Shown here piece after piece: positions 35,761 through 44,800 of a stretch of 64,000 bases of DNA. This DNA comes from Glycomyces artemisiae. GTDB taxonomy: Bacteria > Actinomycetota > Actinomycetes > Mycobacteriales > Micromonosporaceae. The notes below the pieces were generated by a model that worked only from the letters and a program-made list of their open reading frames with translations, did no database searches and had not been told where the DNA came from. Numbering within the stretch: the stretch's first letter is position 1; every line of letters starts with the position of its first letter. The position numbers and the translations under genes were made by a program. Where the stretch lies: positions 1 to 64,000 of the forward strand of contig NZ_PVTJ01000010.1 of the NCBI RefSeq assembly GCF_003002955.1, written 5' to 3'.

Positions 35761-36807
35761 CTAGCGTTTGACGGCCTTCCTGACGGCCTCGTCCACGGTC
35801 CACGCCGAGTCGTTGACGTTGCTGAGGACCACGGTGTTGACGTCGAGCACAGGGTAGCGGCGGATGAGCGCTTCGGCGCCGGGGTCGCCGCCGTCGGCGC
35901 CGAAGGCGCGCTTGTCGTCGTCGCCGAACAGGTAGACGCCCAGTCCCATCGAGGTGATCTTCCCGATGTGGATGTGCGGGCTGAGCGCCTGCTCCAGCAG
36001 GTCGGGTTTCACCAGTTCCCCTGCGGCGTAAGCGGTGAGGAAGCGGTCAAGGTCGGGCGCCGAGGAGAACGCGCCGCCGTCCGGGGCGCCGATCGCGGGC
36101 GTGGAGAACACGTTGGTGCGCCACGGCAGGCCTGGTGCGGTCGGCCGCAGGTAGCCGGCCGCGACGTCGGGCCGGACCTCGTCGGTGCGGAAGAATCCGC
36201 TCTCGTCCATGCCTGCGCGGGAGAAGACCCGCTCGTCGACCGCGGTGAAGTAGTCAGTGCCCGCGACGTCTTCGATGACCAGGCCCAGGAGGATGAACCC
36301 GGCGTTGGAATACTGGAACCGCCCGCCGGGCGCCCGGTAGGGCGGGAGGTCGGCGAACAGCGGCAGGTAGTCGGCCGGCGTGAGCACCCGGTAGACCGGC
36401 CGGTCGCGCCACAGGGCCGCGAACTCCTCGGCCCAGTCGTCGGTCGCGGTCTCCTCCTCGAAGTAGTCGGCGATCCCCGAGGTGTGCGTCAGCAGGTGCC
36501 TGACGGTGACGTCGTCCCGCAGCGTGCTCGGCCGCCGTTCAGGCGGCAGGACCGAGGCCACCGCTGTGTCGAGCCCCAGGCGCCCTTCATCGACGAGGTC
36601 GAGGATCACGGCGGCGGTGAAGATCTTCGTGACCGAACCGAGCGCGAACCGCGTGCCGGGGCCGATCGGGGCGCCCCAGGCGCGGTCGGCGAGGCCGCGG
36701 TGCGCCTCGTAGACCGTTCGCCCGGCCTGCGTGATGAGGACCGAACCGGAGAAGTCACGGTCGGCTTCGAGCCGGTCGAGCTCGGTGTCGAGGTCGATGA
36801 ACTGCAT
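35761..36807 (-). CDS. class C beta-lactamase-type serine hydrolase
   Basis: The 348-residue protein has the serine-hydrolase motifs Ser-Val-Thr-Lys (FALGSVTKIFTAA) near residue 57 and a Tyr-Ser-Asn motif (FQYSNAGFILLG) near 165, plus HTSGIADYF. The third motif is degenerate (GADGGDPG). No signal peptide is seen with ATG 36807, so a cytoplasmic esterase or peptidase is more likely than a penicillinase. It lies in the accessory region between the intact nucS gene and a nucS fragment. Confidence 0.85.
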   Translation of the reverse strand: MQFIDLDTELDRLEADRDFSGSVLITQAGRTVYEAHRGLADRAWGAPIGPGTRFALGSVTKIFTAAVILDLVDEGRLGLDTAVASVLPPERRPSTLRDDVTVRHLLTHTSGIADYFEEETATDDWAEEFAALWRDRPVYRVLTPADYLPLFADLPPYRAPGGRFQYSNAGFILLGLVIEDVAGTDYFTAVDERVFSRAGMDESGFFRTDEVRPDVAAGYLRPTAPGLPWRTNVFSTPAIGAPDGGAFSSAPDLDRFLTAYAAGELVKPDLLEQALSPHIHIGKITSMGLGVYLFGDDDKRAFGADGGDPGAEALIRRYPVLDVNTVVLSNVNDSAWTVDEAVRKAVKR

Positions 36808-36907
36808 GAGCACAGTCTCGGCGCCGCCGACGGCCGCTGCAACCGAGTATCGCGAACAGGACCACGCGAGGCTGCGGTCGAAGCGGGGCTTGGTTCGAGG
36901 TTGAGCC

Positions 36908-37183
36908 TTGCCGGGGATCGGCGGGGCCAACGGTGCTGATGCCGCGGTGGGCGGTAGCCGGTACTTGATCGAGGAGCGGGGCTATCCGGATATCGGGGTG
37001 GTGTTCGCCGTACGGCCCTCGGGAGGGCACGACACGGTCATGCTCGACTACTCCCGGCCCGCCGGAGGCGGCGAGCCGACCGTGGCCTACATCGACGAAG
37101 ATCGTGTGCCGAGAACGATCGCGACCAGTCTCGGTGACTTCGTTTCCGGTCTGTGCTCACCAGGCGCGAACTGCGGTGAATGA
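36908..37183 (+). pseudogene. SMI1/KNR4 (SUKH) immunity protein, C-terminal remnant
   Basis: Only the C-terminal half of a SUKH-fold protein is present: YLIEERGYPDIGVVFAVRP, SGGHDTVMLDYSRP and VAYIDEDRVPRTIATSLGDFV. Typical members are about 130-190 residues; here the conserved N-terminal WG-containing half is missing and the first 20 residues are not family-like. SUKH proteins neutralise polymorphic toxins. No toxin gene is left beside it, so it is read as a decayed immunity gene. The ATG at 36908 is nominal. Confidence 0.7.
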
Positions 37184-37225
37184 GACCGTGGGATGATCTC
37201 TCCATGCACGATGTTCGAAAGGCCG

Positions 37226-37654
37226 ATGCCGCGTAGGAGGCCGGGCGCGTTGCGCGCTGAGGCGGCGTTGTACGACCGCCGTCGACAGGTTCCCCCGCTG
37301 ACGATTCGCGGGCTCTCCGACCAGACCGCGTTCGCAGTGCATCTGGTGGAGATCGCCGACAAGGACTACTACCTGTATCCGGGTGCGACAGCGCGTGCGT
37401 TGGAACGGTACCGCGGGTTCCTGGACGTGCCGAGAAGCCGACCGCTGTCGCAGGAGTTCAACGTCTGCGATTGTCGGGGCTGTGCCTTCGACGATGTGTC
37501 GCTAGCCCGTGAGGTGCTTGAACATGCCATACAGGTGGTGCAGGGCCGTGCCCGCTCCGAGTTGCGTCGCGAGCTCGCCGGTATGGATGCCGAGTACCGA
37601 GAGCACACGGTTCCGAATCCGTTCCCGCGCAGAGTTCACGGACGACTGTGGTGA
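37226..37654 (+). CDS. hypothetical protein with CDCxxC motif
   Basis: The 142-residue product begins at ATG 37226 (an in-frame ATG at 37193 would add eleven residues). It starts with an Arg-rich helix PRRRPGALRAEAALYDRRR, contains VCDCRGCAFDD about residue 80, and ends with an amphipathic Arg/Leu helix and TVPNPFPRR. The three clustered Cys could bind metal. I do not recognise the family with confidence. Codon use is less GC-biased than in the flanking core genes, in keeping with an accessory locus. Confidence 0.5.
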   Translation: MPRRRPGALRAEAALYDRRRQVPPLTIRGLSDQTAFAVHLVEIADKDYYLYPGATARALERYRGFLDVPRSRPLSQEFNVCDCRGCAFDDVSLAREVLEHAIQVVQGRARSELRRELAGMDAEYREHTVPNPFPRRVHGRLW

Positions 37655-37924
37655 TCAGCCTGATCCTGCACCGCTGCGTTGTCGGTGGGGCCGGGTACGG
37701 TCGCGAGGTTGGGCCGGTCGGAGATCGTTAGGGACTCGCGGCAATGGAGGGCGGGTGTGGAAGGTCCCCGGCAGCCGGCTCGGGACTGGAATTGAGATCC
37801 GTGTCCCCGCCCTCCACCTTTCATGGCGGTTGATTGCTCAGTTGGAGGGTGTGGAGTTTGAACTCGGTCCGGATCTGGGTGTAGAGAGTGCCGAAGGGTC
37901 CAGACCTCGCCGAGACGGTTCATC
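37655..37924. other. 270-base stretch without a convincing gene
   Basis: No start, Shine-Dalgarno sequence or family-like reading was found on either strand. It contains an 11-base inverted repeat TGGAGGGCGGG (37745-37755) and its complement (37806-37816), separated by 50 bases. It lies between an accessory gene and the nucS fragment and probably carries degraded sequence. An open frame on the plus strand (ALHLSWRLIAQLEGVEFELG) looks protein-like for about 30 residues but has no family I know. Confidence 0.4.
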
Positions 37925-38047
37925 TCAGGCGCTCGTGTCGGCGGCGGACCCGTCGGCCTTCAGCATGATGAGCCGCGGAGCCATGGGCAGGTGAGCGGAC
38001 AGCCGCCCCGTGTAATCGACTGAACAACGAGCCACAACCAAACGCAT
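37925..38047 (-). pseudogene. nucS 5' fragment (truncated second copy)
   Basis: A minus-strand frame of 40 residues starts [20 protein letters not shown] and runs to LKADGS, then ends with unrelated residues and TGA. It matches the first 34 residues of the intact NucS at 34972-35637 at 29 positions, and the ATG context (AACGCATGGCAAGCACCC on the plus strand) is the same for both. The nuclease domain is entirely absent, so the fragment cannot act. It has diverged, so it is not a very recent duplication. Confidence 0.85.
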
Positions 38048-38202
38048 GGCAAGCACCCAGACCCTCTCCCGAGACGCCGTGGCCGGGCGTCGTGCGCTCA
38101 TGCTGCGGGGCCGGCCTCGGTGCTGTGCCGGGAAGCCGCTGCTCCGCTGGTCTATTGGCGCCGTCAGATTTCGGGTGGGTGAGTCGTGTCAGGATGGACC
38201 GT

Positions 38203-38946
38203 ATGTCTCCTGATCACGAGCGTTCTTCCGGGCTCATCGGCCGGACGCCGACCGCGGACTACGACGGGTTCGCCGAGGCGTACGCCGCCGAGACCGAGTC
38301 CAGCCTCCTCAACGCCTACTACGCGCGGCCCGCGATCGTCGATCTCGCCGGAGACGTGGCCGGGCGGCGGATCCTCGACGTCGGCTGCGGTGCGGGGCCC
38401 CTCTTCGAGGCGCTCCGCGACCGGGGCGCCGTCGTCACCGGCATCGACCCCAGCGCCAAGATGCTGGAGCTGGCCAGGCGGCGGCTCGGCGAGGGCGCGG
38501 CGCTCCGGCAGGCGGACCTCAACGACCCCTTGCCGTTCCCCGACGGCGCGTTCGACGACGCCGTCGCGTGCCTGGTCCTGCACTACCTGGAGGACTGGAC
38601 GGCGCCGCTCGCCGAGCTGCGGCGCGTCCTGGCACCGGGCGGCCGCCTCATCGTGGCCGTCAACCACCCCTGGGTCTACAAGCACACCAACCCCGAGGGC
38701 GGCAGCTACTTCTCGACCCACGAGTACGGCCTGGAATGCAATTTCAACGGCCAGAACGTCCTGCTGTCGCAATGGCACCGGCCCTTGCAGGCGGTCACCG
38801 GCGCATTCATCGACGCCGGGTTCCGGATCGCGGTCATCAGCGAGCCGCCCCCCGCATCTGGCGCCCACGAGCGGTTCCCCGACGACGTCAAGACCCCCGA
38901 CTCGGCATTCCTGTGCTTCCTGTTCCTCGTCTTGGAAGCACCCTGA
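38203..38946 (+). CDS. class I SAM-dependent methyltransferase
   Basis: The 247-residue protein has motif I ILDVGCGAGPLFEAL at about residues 55-69, motif II acidic Asp in VTGIDPSAKML, and motif III VLAPGGRLIVAVNHP. The fold is a stand-alone methyltransferase of the UbiE/COQ5-like type; the substrate is not deducible. ATG 38203 is favoured because AGGA lies eight bases upstream; an ATG at 38194 is the alternative. It follows the nucS remnant in the same accessory block. Confidence 0.87.
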   Translation: MSPDHERSSGLIGRTPTADYDGFAEAYAAETESSLLNAYYARPAIVDLAGDVAGRRILDVGCGAGPLFEALRDRGAVVTGIDPSAKMLELARRRLGEGAALRQADLNDPLPFPDGAFDDAVACLVLHYLEDWTAPLAELRRVLAPGGRLIVAVNHPWVYKHTNPEGGSYFSTHEYGLECNFNGQNVLLSQWHRPLQAVTGAFIDAGFRIAVISEPPPASGAHERFPDDVKTPDSAFLCFLFLVLEAP

Positions 38947-39102
38947 GCGACGTCCCGGCCGATGCTGGGGCGCAAGGGAGCCGATTCCACGCTCAAAGGC
39001 CGCTCTGAGGAGTCCCCTGGTGTCGGACCCCTGCGATAGGTTGCCCCGGTGCCCGCGAGGTGTGCGGCAATCCCTTGGATCGAGAGTATCGGTGGTGCGG
39101 TC

Positions 39103-39558
39103 ATGGGTGCTTCCAGCTGGAGCTACCTTGTGGAATTCGACGGGTCGATAGAGGCGACCTTCGCCGGGCTGCGTGAACGCGCCTTCGACACCGGCGACTG
39201 GTATTGGCGCCCGGAGGACGAGCCGGAAAAGGGGCCGAAGCCGCGCAGTCTCCATGAGTGGGAGCAGTCGATCTACGGGAACGACTACCCCGGTGCTCAC
39301 TCGATCGTCGACATGCGCGAAATCGTTCGCGACATCGAGTTTCACGAGATCGACCAAGGCCAGATGCTGGAGCTGACAGAACCGGAGGCCAATGCGGTCT
39401 TCGGTACCAAGGCCCCTTCTGTCGCGGACTGGACCCGGGCTTTGGAAAAGGACCGGGAACTCTGGGACATGGTCGACTGCGACAGCGGCCGCTTCATAGC
39501 CTTGAATGACGAGCAGGGCCGCCAATGGGTTGCATTCTGGGGCAACAGCGGTGACTGA
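39103..39558 (+). CDS. hypothetical protein (start of a small operon)
   Basis: The 151-residue acidic protein starts at ATG 39103 with MGASSWSYLVEFDGSIE. Motifs seen: ERAFDTGDWYW, HSIVDMREIV, and a C-terminal WDMVDCDSGRFIALNDE followed by WVAFWGNSGD. Similar small proteins with a WSYL start occur in actinomycetes, where I know no function; an immunity-type or sensing role is speculation. The next genes follow after 12 and 9 bases, so three genes probably share one transcript. Confidence 0.65.
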   Translation: MGASSWSYLVEFDGSIEATFAGLRERAFDTGDWYWRPEDEPEKGPKPRSLHEWEQSIYGNDYPGAHSIVDMREIVRDIEFHEIDQGQMLELTEPEANAVFGTKAPSVADWTRALEKDRELWDMVDCDSGRFIALNDEQGRQWVAFWGNSGD

Positions 39559-39570
39559 CAGGGGGTTGAC

Positions 39571-39921
39571 ATGTTGAGCGACGGGGAAATCGCTGCGGGG
39601 TTTCGGCCGGTGTTCGGGTTGATGGAGGAGTTTCAGCGGTTGGGGGAGGTGCTGGATCGGCTGGTGGACGCGACCGATCCTGCTGAGGTCGAGGAGCGCG
39701 AAGCGGTAGGGGAGCGGTTCGCGGAGCTCAGCGAGGAGATCTGCCGGGCCACTGGGGAGGCGTTGAAGGGGATCGGGCTGTGGCATGGGGCCGCGATGAT
39801 CGATGCGGGGTTGGCGATTCCGCACGAGGTCTGGGAGGGCCTGGTCGAGCAGTATCCGCCGTACCCGCCGGCCGTGCCGGATCTGGAATTGAGGCCGCGC
39901 CGGTCTTGGCGGGCCAAGTGA
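39571..39921 (+). CDS. hypothetical small protein
   Basis: The 116-residue protein starts at ATG 39571 with CAGGGGG ahead of it. It is helix-rich (EFQRLGEVLDRLVDATDP, then AELSEEICRATGEALKG) and ends in a Pro/Tyr segment and Arg-rich tail. No domain is recognised. It is encoded between two small genes of one operon. Confidence 0.6.
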   Translation: MLSDGEIAAGFRPVFGLMEEFQRLGEVLDRLVDATDPAEVEEREAVGERFAELSEEICRATGEALKGIGLWHGAAMIDAGLAIPHEVWEGLVEQYPPYPPAVPDLELRPRRSWRAK

Positions 39922-39930
39922 GGAAGTGCG

Positions 39931-40266
39931 ATGACTCGGTATCTGATCTCGTTCGATGACGGGGCGATGGTGGTTCCGGACGGGGAGTGGGGTGCGGTCG
40001 GGGCTGCTGCTCATGCCGTCGTCGCGGAGGCGAAGCGGGCCGGGGTGTTCGTCACCGGGGGCGGAGTCGTTCAGGGGGCGACGGTCGTCGGAGTCGACGG
40101 GGCGGTTGTCGAGGTGCCGTTGCCGGAGGCGAAGGCCGTGGTCGGAGGGTTCGTGATCGTGGACGTGGGATCGCTGGAGGAGGCGCAAAGGTGGGCCGCG
40201 AAATGGGCGGTGGCGTGCCGGTGCGCGCAGGAGGTCAGGGCGCTCATGGACGATCCGGAGATGTAA
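39931..40266 (+). CDS. YCII-related protein
   Basis: The 111-residue protein resembles YciI/DGPF-type small enzymes: it starts MTRYLISFDDGAMVVPD, has HAVVAEAKRAGVFVTGGG in the middle and GFVIVDVGSLEEAQRWAAKW near the end, the dimeric alpha-beta barrel pattern. Family members are often near sigma factors, which are not seen here. GAGGAA precedes ATG 39931. Role unknown. Confidence 0.75.
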   Translation: MTRYLISFDDGAMVVPDGEWGAVGAAAHAVVAEAKRAGVFVTGGGVVQGATVVGVDGAVVEVPLPEAKAVVGGFVIVDVGSLEEAQRWAAKWAVACRCAQEVRALMDDPEM

Positions 40267-40320
40267 GCGGCTCAACGAAATGCGCTATGCGGCGGTGCGC
40301 TCATTCAGGAGCATTGGCGC

Positions 40321-40578
40321 GTGGGTTTCGTAGTTCGGGATCATGCGGCCGGCGATGAGGCCGAATGGCTTCGGTGCCGGGTGCTCGCATTCTTGGGGAC
40401 TTCCTATTTCGATTCGGTGGAACGGCGGAAGCCTGTTATGCCGGAGCCCGGGTTGGCGCATCCAGACCGGCGGTCCGAGGGGATCGCGAGAACGTTGCTG
40501 GAGAACGCCCTCGGGCGGCTTTCCCGCCTGGGGGTCGAACGTCTCGATGCGTGGACTCGGGACGATGCCGAGGTGCCC
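40321..40578 (+). pseudogene. GNAT acetyltransferase with internal deletion
   Basis: The frame opens at GTG with AGGAG nine bases upstream and reads FVVRDHAAGDEAEWLRCR, AFLGTSYFDSVERRKP, then jumps to LAHPDRRSEGIARTLLENAL and ERLDAWTRDD. GNATs have about 40 residues of beta strands between those blocks and about 25 after the last. Both are missing here, leaving the acetyl-CoA loop attached to the first helix. The 3' end runs into the convergent TetR gene. A non-functional remnant is the simplest reading. Confidence 0.75.
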
Positions 40579-40579
40579 G

Positions 40580-41152
40580 CTATTCCGGGACCAGTTGGGT
40601 GACGAGGCTGGTGATGAGCGCGTCCGTGCGGGCCTGGTCGAAGAGGTCGGGGAGGGTGAGGCGTTCGAGGATGAGCCAGTTCAGGGCGAGGTAGAGGTGG
40701 ACGACGGTGTCGGCGTCGCCGGGCATGGCGGTGTCGAGGTGGAAGTCGATGTTGTCCTGGAGGTTGGCGCGGATCTGCTCGGTGAGGATCGCGCGGAGCT
40801 CGGGGCGGCGGGTGGATTCGAGGCGGAGTTCGAGCATGGCGAGCTGGCCTGAAGGGTAGGCGGTGATGCGGCCGACCATCTCGTGCATGAGGCGGTCGAC
40901 GGAGGCGCGGGTGCGGGGCAGGGCGAGGGACTCGCCGATGACCTCGGGGCCGGGGTCGAGGCGTTCGAAGACGCGGCGGCCGGCCTGGACGAGGAGCGCG
41001 TCGCGGTTGGGGAAGTAGTTCGAGGCGGTGCCGGTGGGAACGCCCGCGCGCTGGTCGACGGCGCGGAACGTGAGCCCGCGCGCGCCCTGGTCGGCGAGGA
41101 CCTCGATGGCGGCGTCGACCAGGGCGGTGCGGCGTTCGGGGTTCTGGCGCAT
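40580..41152 (-). CDS. TetR-family regulator of the adjacent reductase
   Basis: The 190-residue protein has the TetR helix-turn-helix (LADQGARGLTFRAVDQRAGV with recognition helix PTGTASNYFPNRDALL) and a ligand domain with HEMVGRITAYPSG. It is divergent from the DHFR-like reductase gene, with 87 bases between, carrying an operator-like inverted repeat inside the promoter. The classical arrangement implies that it represses its neighbour and itself until an unknown ligand binds. Confidence 0.88.
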   Translation of the reverse strand: MRQNPERRTALVDAAIEVLADQGARGLTFRAVDQRAGVPTGTASNYFPNRDALLVQAGRRVFERLDPGPEVIGESLALPRTRASVDRLMHEMVGRITAYPSGQLAMLELRLESTRRPELRAILTEQIRANLQDNIDFHLDTAMPGDADTVVHLYLALNWLILERLTLPDLFDQARTDALITSLVTQLVPE

Positions 41153-41171
41153 GGGGTTCCTCGATCCTCGG

Positions 41172-41201
41172 TTGACACCACTGCGGGCGTAGTGGTAACT
41201 T
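41172..41201 (+). promoter_or_regulatory. promoter and operator for the DHFR-like gene
   Basis: TTGACA (41172-41177) and TAACTT (41196-41201) are spaced by 18 bases. ACCACT (41177-41182) and AGTGGT (41191-41196) form an inverted repeat placed between and touching the two promoter boxes, where a TetR dimer would block polymerase. Two copies of ACTTCAAAC (41198 and 41222) follow. Function inferred from layout. Confidence 0.6.
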
Positions 41202-41239
41202 CAAACCACTTCATTCATAGTACTTCAAACGGAGTGTAT

Positions 41240-41812
41240 ATGCGCGAGCTGACCTACTACATCGGCGCCACCATCGACGGCTACATCGCCGGCCCCGGCG
41301 GCGAGTTCGACCGGCTGCCGATCGAACCCGACCTGTCCGCCCACATCAACGCCATTCGGCCCGAGACGATCCCGACCGCGTTCCGGGAGCCGCTCGGCCT
41401 CGCCGACGCGCCAAACAAGCTGTACGACACCGTCCTCATGGGCAAGGGCACCTACCTGCCGGGCCTCGAATCCGGCAGCCCCAGCCCCTACTCGCACCTG
41501 AAGCAGTACGTCTTCTCCTCGACCCTCGATCCCGCGCTCGCACCCGACGTCACCTTCGTCGCCGACGACGCCCTCAAGACCGTGCGGGAACTCAAGCAGC
41601 AAGAGGGCCAAGGCATCTGGCTCTGCGGCGGCGGCAAGCTCGCCGCCGCGCTCGTCGAGGAGATCGACGAGATCGTCCTCAAGCGCTACCCCGTGGTCCT
41701 CGGCGGCGGCCTCCCGCTGTTCGACGGCCCCTACGCGCCCCTGCGCCTCGACCTCGTCGAGAACCTCTCCTTCGAGTCGGGCATGTCCCTCCAGACCTAC
41801 CGCGCCAGGTAG
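41240..41812 (+). CDS. dihydrofolate reductase-like (RibD C-terminal) protein
   Basis: The 190-residue protein begins ELTYYIGATIDGYIAGPGGEFD, has the NADPH-loop residues LMGKGTY and ends with WLCGGGKLAAALVEEIDEIVLKRYPVVLGGG, the RibD C-terminal/DHFR-like fold. Members of this branch are reductases of unknown substrate frequently paired with a TetR regulator, as here. GGAG precedes ATG 41240. It is probably not the housekeeping folate enzyme. Confidence 0.87.
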   Translation: MRELTYYIGATIDGYIAGPGGEFDRLPIEPDLSAHINAIRPETIPTAFREPLGLADAPNKLYDTVLMGKGTYLPGLESGSPSPYSHLKQYVFSSTLDPALAPDVTFVADDALKTVRELKQQEGQGIWLCGGGKLAAALVEEIDEIVLKRYPVVLGGGLPLFDGPYAPLRLDLVENLSFESGMSLQTYRAR

Positions 41813-41866
41813 GCCGCGAGCCGCCGGCGGATCGCGGTGTCGTACCGGGTTCCTATGCTTCCTGGC

Positions 41867-44800
41867 GTGAACCTCAACGACTCCTCATCCGTCCCCGGCG
41901 AAGACGCCGTCGTGCTCCCCGACGCCTGGGCCGCCCACACGCTCGACCGGCGCGGGCGCGGCGGGCCCAGGGCCGTCGTCATCGACCCCGAAGCGCCCCA
42001 ACGGCTCCAGGACCTGTTCGACCAGAAGCGCGACTTCTTCGAGAAGCCCCTCGAAGTGGCGCAAGGCGGCCCGTACGAAGCCGCGATCCGGGCCGGGACC
42101 GCGCTCGCACCCGACGCCGAGGCCGCCGCGTTCGCCGTCGCCCTCCTGGGCCGCACGCACCACCAGCGCCGCAAGGAGTTCGAGCGCCTCGCCGTGCACG
42201 CCTGGACCGCCCGCCACGGCCTCCCGTTCGCCGTCGAGGCCCTCACCGAGCTGTACGCCAACAGCCTCACCTGGTACTGCGCCCACAACCACCCCGCCGA
42301 CTCGCACCTGTCCTTCACGCCCCACTCGATGTACAGCATCACCAGGTACGCGATCGTCTCCATGGACGCCCTCGCCGACGTCCGGTCCCTCCTCGCCGCA
42401 CTGCCCGACGACGAGTACGAGCACATCCGCGCCCTCGTCGAGGCCCGCCGCACCGGCGACGCCCACAAGTTCGTCAGCGCCGTCCTCATGCCCGAGCAGG
42501 AGCAGTGGGCCCTCGACGCCTGCGCCGCCTACGCCGACCGCGGCCATGCCCGCCACGGCGCCGACATCCTCTGGACCTTCGTATCCACCGCCGAGCACCT
42601 CTCCCTCTGCGGCGTCGAGTACTTCGACCACCCCCAGTTCGACGCCGGGGCCGTCGCCCGCGCCCTCCACGTCCTCGGCGCCGACCTCCTGCCGCTGCTC
42701 ACCGCGACCCTCGAAGACGACGCCAAACCGAGCGCCGAGACCCGCGACCTCATGTACGAGGCGATCGGCCGCATCCCCTCCGAGGCCGGCATCGCCTTCC
42801 TCCTGGAGCGCACGGTCCGCCCGCAGGCGCTGGCCGCCCTGCGCCAGGCCGCCGCGCGGTTCCCGGTGCGCACGCTCCGAGCCGTGGCCGCGGTCGCCCC
42901 GGGTACGGCGTCGCACGCGCGCAGCCGCATCGCGGGACTGGTGCGCGAGTTCGGCATCGAGCAGCACCTGTCCGCATTGGACGAGGAGTCGCGCGGACGC
43001 GTCGAGGAGCTGCTGGCCGCGACGTCGCGGTACGAGACGGCCGAGCTTCCCGCGGTGTTCGCAGTGCCGCCGTGGACGCCGTTCAAGGCCGCCGGGACGA
43101 CCGCCGTCGCCGGGCTCGTGCCGCCCGAGATCGACGAGCTGCGGTGGGCGCCGGAGGAACGCGACGCGTGGGGCACGATGCCCGAGCACGGCTACGAGTA
43201 CGACTACATCCGCTCGACCCCCGCGATGTGGGAGCGGATGATGCCCGACGGGCCTGATCCCGACCACTACTACTTCCCCGGGTTGCTCGCGTGGGGCCCT
43301 GACGACCGCGCCCGCGCGGCGCTGCCGCTGTGGACCGGGAAGTTCGAGTGGGCCTCGACCGAGACGCTCTGCGCGATCCTCGCCCGCTTCGGCGAGGAGG
43401 CCGCGGGGCGCGTCCAGGAGCTGATCAAGAAGCGGCCCTCGCACCGGAACGCCATGCTGCCCTTGGTGAGTCTGGAAGTCGCGCGCATGGCCGCCGACCT
43501 GGTGTCGCGGCCCCGCGGGGACCGGGCGCTCGGGCGGGCGTGGCTCGACCGGCACGCCGCCGACGCCGCGTCGCTGCTCATCCCCGACGCGCTCGGCAAG
43601 GCCGGGAAGCAGCGCCTCAGCGCCGTCGACGCGCTCAAGCACCTGGCCGATGCGGACCGGGCGCTGCTCGACGAGCGCGCCGCCGCGTACGGCCTGGCCG
43701 CGGCCGAGGCGGTCGCCGCGATCGTCGACGCCGACCCGCTGGACCCGCAGCGCCGCGTCCCCAAGGCCCCGGCCTGGGCCGACCCCGCGATGCTCCCGCC
43801 GGTCCTGCTCAGAGGCCGCGAGGCCGCGCTGCCCGCCGAGGGGGTGCGGACCCTCATGGCCGCGCTCGCCCTCGACGACCCGGACCGGCTCTACCCGGGC
43901 GTCGATCCCCTTGTGGCCGAATGCGACCCGGCGTCGCTGACGGCGTTCTCGTGGGGCCTGTTCGAGCTGTGGCTCTCCGCGGGCGCGCCGTCGAAGGACG
44001 GCTGGGCGATGGACCAGCTGCGGCGCTTCGCCGACGACGTCGCCGTGCGGCGCCTCACGGACCTCATCCGCGAATGGCCGGGCCAGAGCCAGAACCGCAA
44101 AGCGGTGCGCGGCCTGGAGATCCTCGGCCACATCGGCTCGGAGGCCGCGCTGCGGTCGGTGCAGGCGATCGCGTCGAACGCGAAGTTCAAGGCGCTCAAG
44201 AAGACCGCGGCTGCGCAGATCGAGGTCATCGCCGAGCGCCTGGACCTGAGCCTCGACCAGCTCGCCGACCGGCTCCTGCCCGACTTCGGCCTGTCCTCGG
44301 ACGAGCCGCTGGTCCTGGACTACGGGCCGCGATCGTTCACCGTGAAGTTCGACGAGAGCCTGAAGCCGTTCGTGGTGGACGACAAGGGCAAGCGCCGCGC
44401 GAGCGCCCCGAAGCCCGCCGCGGCCGACGACGCGGAGCCGGCGCAGGCCGCGTTCGAGCGGTTCGCGCTGCTGCGCAAGGAGTTGAAGGCCGCCGCGACC
44501 GAGCAGGTGAAGCGGCTGGAGGCGGCGATGATCGCGCAGCGGGAGTGGACCGTGCCGGAGTTCCGGCAGTACCTCGTGGAGCACCCGGTGGCGTGGCAGC
44601 TCACGAGCCGCCTCGTCTGGCAGTGCTCCACTGGGGACGGATGGCGGTCGTTCCGGCTCGCCGAGGACCGCACGCCCGCGGACGCCGAGGACGAGCCGTT
44701 CGACCTGCCGGAGGGCGGCTCGGTGCGGATCGCGCACCCGGTGACGCTCGGCGCGGAGGTCTCTGCGTGGGCGGAGGTGTTCGCGGACTATGAGATCCTG

